From: Candidatus Pacearchaeota archaeon
Lineage (GTDB): Archaea; Nanoarchaeota; Nanoarchaeia; Pacearchaeales; GW2011-AR1
NCBI GenBank assembly: GCA_023228245.1
Contig: JALOBN010000038.1
Location: 1-24,564, forward strand
Direction: 5' to 3'
Length of the DNA: 24,564 nucleotides
Shown here: piece by piece, positions 21,990-24,564 of the stretch
Position numbering within the stretch: position 1 is the stretch's first letter
Layout of the letters: each line of letters begins with the position of its first letter
Made by a program: the position numbers and the translations under genes
Notes under the pieces: model-generated
Databases searched by the model: none
Seen by the model: only the letters and a program-made list of their open reading frames with translations
Told to the model about the DNA's origin: nothing

Positions 21990-22721
21990 TTAATACTTAG
22001 CTAGCCATGCACGCATGGTTTTTATTTCCTCGACACGCTCTACGGCATCGAGTGAATCAATAAACGTTTCAATGGCACTATAAGCAGCCGACCTTTTGGC
22101 CTCTGTTATAGATGCTTTAGGCGATATCTTTTTTATGACCGCCGGTTTTTCGGTAGGTCCATCCTCTCGCGGTCCGGGTTCCTCTTCTAACGGATCCAGG
22201 GATTCTCGCTTCCCTATACGAGAGGTGTCCATGGTAGCCGTTGCTCCGTGCTTTGTGGTGTAGGTGCGCTCGGCGGGCGGCTCACTGTACTTTGGGGACA
22301 GTGAGCGGCGAATCGTAGAAACAAGATTGTGGCCCACCGCGCACTTGTCCGCTATTTCCCTATCGCTCCACTTCCCCCATTCTGCGTCCTCCAGGAGGCG
22401 CATGACGGCCCGGCGCTTGTCTTCATTCGTCCGGCGTAGTCCATGCGATGAATTAACGCCGACTGAATATAAGATAGCATCTCGGAGCGTACCTTGCTTG
22501 ACATCCGCTAGAAGATCATCAAGCCCGGCCTGTATAGCTGCGTCTCTGCGATGGAACCCATCGGCAAGCCAATATGATTCACCGTCGTAAAATACCACTA
22601 CCGGCGGGAACTTAGTCCCAGACCTCATAGCCTCGGCGTATTCTTCTACCGCCTCCAGGTTTATACGTGCCCTTGGTTGCGTTCCTCCATCTGCGCTAAG
22701 CTGTGATATTTTTATTTTCAT
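21990..22721 (-). CDS. ParB-like DNA-binding protein 1 with helix-turn-helix, 243 aa
   Basis: ATG at 22721 (GGAGGGAT upstream) begins MKIKISQLSADGGTQPRARI; the in-frame GTG at 22814 would read through a terminator-like leader with no ribosome site. The ParB N-terminal domain shows YWLADGFHRRDAAIQAG (50-66). The family's second domain follows: SSHGLRRTNEDKRRAVMRLL (91-110) and a helix-turn-helix, WSDREIADKCAVGHNLVSTI (118-137). The C-terminal 100 residues are a charged linker and a helix. Proteins of this type occur in phages and mobile elements as DNA-binding regulators. No ParA is nearby. A likely regulator of packaging or late transcription, by context only. Confidence 0.82.
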   Translation of the reverse strand: MKIKISQLSADGGTQPRARINLEAVEEYAEAMRSGTKFPPVVVFYDGESYWLADGFHRRDAAIQAGLDDLLADVKQGTLRDAILYSVGVNSSHGLRRTNEDKRRAVMRLLEDAEWGKWSDREIADKCAVGHNLVSTIRRSLSPKYSEPPAERTYTTKHGATATMDTSRIGKRESLDPLEEEPGPREDGPTEKPAVIKKISPKASITEAKRSAAYSAIETFIDSLDAVERVEEIKTMRAWLAKY

Positions 22722-22733
22722 ATCCCTCCAAAT

Positions 22734-22769
22734 AAAAAATCCCGCTCGCCAGGGTATTGGCTTACGGGA
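22734..22769 (-). terminator. Terminator-like hairpin in the leader of the ParB-like operon (possible attenuator)
   Basis: On the transcribed strand TCCCGT..GCCA pairs with TGGC..GCGGGA (10 pairs including one G-U, interrupted by a 2x2 mismatch), with a 6-base loop, followed directly by six T then ATTT. It lies downstream of a promoter and immediately upstream of the ribosome site of ParB-like gene 1, the position of an attenuator. Confidence 0.68.
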
Positions 22770-22788
22770 CAGGTCGCGGAAAGCGGCC

Positions 22789-22808
22789 GTGAAAGATACC
22801 CCTTTCAC
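22789..22808 (-). promoter_or_regulatory. 5' leader hairpin of ParB-like operon
   Basis: GTGAAAG and CTTTCAC form a perfect 7-bp stem with loop GGGTAT, about 14 bases after the predicted transcription start. A further imperfect GGCCGC/GCGACC pairing follows before the terminator-like hairpin. The roughly 100-base leader is thus structured throughout. Confidence 0.5.
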
Positions 22809-22828
22809 TGCCACTCTAAACTATAAAT

Positions 22829-22857
22829 ACAATATACCTTTTATCAATACTTGTCAA
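22829..22857 (-). promoter_or_regulatory. Sigma70-like promoter of the ParB-like operon
   Basis: TTGACA (22857-22852), 17-base spacer, TATTGT (22834-22829); an overlapping TATATT gives a better -10 with a 15-base spacer. The -35 begins 4 bases after the terminase stop codon. AT-rich context and absence of coding sequence support it. Confidence 0.66.
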
Positions 22858-22860
22858 TAG

Positions 22861-24534
22861 CTAAAACAATAAAACACCACGATCCTCATAGACTGATTTC
22901 TTATCTACATTTTGATTTGCTACAAAATAAGCCATACAGGCCGCGACTACCCCATCTATATGTTTCCCGGTTCGCATCCTATCTGGTTTGAAAAACTTAG
23001 AACATCCCGCCGGGTCTGTCTTTGTTTCGGTACAGGCAACCATCCAATTCATTATAGGATTTTTACCAGTTGCCAAGTCCCCCTTTAATATGGCCAACTC
23101 GAATCCTTTAACGGCAGGAGCCATAGATAGGAAGCCTTGCCGAAACTCTACACACTCAAAACCATCCTCGATAAGACGAGGTACAATGTCGCGAGATAGG
23201 GCTGGATCAAAATGGACTGTCTTTATATCAAACATTTTGGCGTCAGCGTTTATTTTTGATCTGATATAGTCAAGGTCAATGACATTCCCAGGGGTAGTTG
23301 TAAGCCATCCATTCTTAACCCAATAGGTATATGGTTGTTTTTCTTTCTTTTCCCTGTCCATCATGTTGTCTTGTGGAAGATAGAATCTAAAAAGAAACTT
23401 ATATTTTTCTCCATCGGTATCAGGAGGGAAACACAATACAACCGCAGTTAAGTCTGAATTGGCAGATAAATCCATCCCCATATAGCACTTTCTTCCACGC
23501 AATCCCTCTTCGCTTACCGGGTCGTTATTCATTGCCCATACTTCGGAACTTATCCACTGGGTCTGTGACTCAGTCCAAATGTTAAGATGCTTAGTTAAAA
23601 ACTCATTTAGTAAATGTGGAATAGACCGGGCTTCTTTATAGTCCGATTGCATTGTTTTTATATATTTTGAAACGCCTAGATTAGGATTAGATTTTATCCA
23701 TAATGTCTCATCGCCCGGATCATCATCCTCATCAAGCGTATAGATGATTGTAAATACACTATCGTCTTCTTCTTCCTGCGAAAGGATTCGTTTGCATCTC
23801 TGCTCTAGCTCATAGCATGGATAACCCTTCTCAAATCCCGCCGTAGTTATTATATAAATTAAAGATTGTTTCCTTGCCCCTCGACCTGACTTCAAAACAG
23901 AATACATGTCAGCGGTAGGATGGGCATGGTATTCATCTATGATTGCTCCATATACATTCAACCCGTCCTGAGTATACGCGTCTTGTCCTAACGGAACATA
24001 TTTTTGAACATCGGGAAGATATGTAAGATGGTTCTTTAATATCTCGATTCGCCTATATAGGTCGGGAGATTTCCTAACCATGTTTATAGCTGAACTATGG
24101 ACTATGCAAGCTTGTTCATACTTTGTTGCCGCTGAATAAACCTGAGCCCCGGCCTCGCCATCAAAGAACGCTAAATACAATCCATCCGTGGCCGCGTCCG
24201 TTGATTTCCCGTTCTTACGTGCCAGTGATTCATAGGCTAAACTAAACCGGCGCGATCCGTCCTCGGTCTTCCATCCATATAAATTCCATTTTACGAACTG
24301 TTGCCATGGTTCGGGAATTATGATTTGCCCAGCCCATTCGCCCTCTGAGTGTTTACAGAAATGATAAAAATCAAGTCTTCGTTGCGCCGCGTCTCGATCA
24401 AACCAGATGCCACGCTCGGCCCCATGTTCAAGATCATCGAAGTATCGTTGACAGGCTAGCTTGACCCACTTACACGAAACTATCTTTCCATCGAGGATGT
24501 CTCGCGCGTATTTTTCAGCCGGGTGCAGATCCAT
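22861..24534 (-). CDS. terL: Terminase large subunit (HK97-like, Terminase_1), 557 aa
   Basis: This is the ATP-driven DNA packaging motor and headful/cos nuclease. The ATPase domain shows Walker A ARKNGKST (105-112), Walker B YGAIIDEYH (195-203) and the coupling region IITTAGFEKGYPCYE (228-242). The nuclease domain starts near 350 with YMGMDLSANSDLTAV (Asp355 as a metal ligand), FDP (442-444) and a final HIDGVVAACMA with an Asp. Length is normal for the family. The start ATG has AAGG upstream and probably overlaps the end of the small subunit gene. Instead of being followed directly by the portal, it is followed by the ParB-like promoter region. Confidence 0.95.
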   Translation of the reverse strand: MDLHPAEKYARDILDGKIVSCKWVKLACQRYFDDLEHGAERGIWFDRDAAQRRLDFYHFCKHSEGEWAGQIIIPEPWQQFVKWNLYGWKTEDGSRRFSLAYESLARKNGKSTDAATDGLYLAFFDGEAGAQVYSAATKYEQACIVHSSAINMVRKSPDLYRRIEILKNHLTYLPDVQKYVPLGQDAYTQDGLNVYGAIIDEYHAHPTADMYSVLKSGRGARKQSLIYIITTAGFEKGYPCYELEQRCKRILSQEEEDDSVFTIIYTLDEDDDPGDETLWIKSNPNLGVSKYIKTMQSDYKEARSIPHLLNEFLTKHLNIWTESQTQWISSEVWAMNNDPVSEEGLRGRKCYMGMDLSANSDLTAVVLCFPPDTDGEKYKFLFRFYLPQDNMMDREKKEKQPYTYWVKNGWLTTTPGNVIDLDYIRSKINADAKMFDIKTVHFDPALSRDIVPRLIEDGFECVEFRQGFLSMAPAVKGFELAILKGDLATGKNPIMNWMVACTETKTDPAGCSKFFKPDRMRTGKHIDGVVAACMAYFVANQNVDKKSVYEDRGVLLF

Positions 24535-24564
24535 TTACAACCTTGTACGCCATCGCGGCGTTCA
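24515..24564 (-). CDS. Possible terminase small subunit, last codons only
   Basis: One frame entering from the right edge reads NAAMAYKVVNGSAPG and stops with TGA at 24517-24515, overlapping the terminase large subunit by 20 bases. Such overlap is common between small and large terminase genes, and the frame is open at the edge. Fifteen codons are too few to identify a family; another frame also remains open here, so this is a guess from position. Confidence 0.3.
   Translation of the reverse strand, partial: NAAMAYKVVNGSAPG

Noticed and set aside
22722..22814. GTG at 22814 as start of ParB-like protein 1 (31 extra residues)
   Set aside because: No ribosome site precedes it, the extra codons run through the hairpins of the leader, and GGAGGGAT with ATG at 22721 gives the normal family N-terminus.
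1..24564. Diversity-generating retroelement, CRISPR array, tRNA or insertion sequence
   Set aside because: No reverse transcriptase, no template/variable repeat pair, no regularly spaced DNA repeats, no cloverleaf and no transposase were seen in the reading of both strands; very short or diverged elements could be missed by eye.

Overview
The window is a contiguous block of a tailed double-stranded DNA bacteriophage or prophage with HK97-type head genes and a long-tailed (siphovirus-like) tail module. Every gene I can support lies on the minus strand, so the biological order runs from high to low coordinates. Genes overlap as ATGA, TAATG or TGATG, or lie a few bases apart, most with clear AAGGAG-type ribosome binding sites. 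TAA, TAG and TGA all act as stops, so the standard bacterial code applies. No integrase, repressor, tRNA or host gene is visible, so neither lifestyle nor host can be read from this piece. Both ends cut through genes.

Packaging and regulation (24564-20822): the probable last codons of a terminase small subunit, the terminase large subunit, then two different ParB-fold proteins behind their own promoter and a structured leader carrying a terminator-like hairpin, then a DUF551-like small gene flanked by two near-identical terminator hairpins.

Head (20772-13773): a second sigma70-like promoter, HK97-type portal (TTG start), prohead protease, major capsid protein with an N-terminal scaffold-like segment, a decoration-like protein, a 44-codon basic small gene containing a strong hairpin, two tandem paralogous beta-rich structural proteins, a 105-residue beta-rich protein, an HK97 gp6-like connector carrying an extra beta domain, and a head-tail adaptor.

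Tail (13773-3274): tail terminator, a Rossmann-type enzyme-like protein of unknown function, tail tube, the two tail assembly chaperone frames joined by a textbook -1 frameshift site (A AAA AAC, 5-nt spacer, 13-bp hairpin), an HK97 gp10-like protein, a short tape measure, and a baseplate/hub region. The hub region appears to be one ancestral gene: the tail protein at 7279-9237 ends inside a LamG domain whose missing last strands begin the protein at 5033-6388. Between them sits a 297-codon tail gene flanked by a 7-bp direct repeat; joining at that repeat restores one frame. The next protein carries a further hub-like segment and a cysteine-laddered beta-helix.

Lysis and distal adhesion (3263-1): a membrane-anchored coiled-coil protein (holin-like candidate), an M23 endopeptidase, a small structural protein, and a large LamG plus SGNH-like protein that leaves the window and has 23-residue repeats on both sides of its SGNH-like domain.
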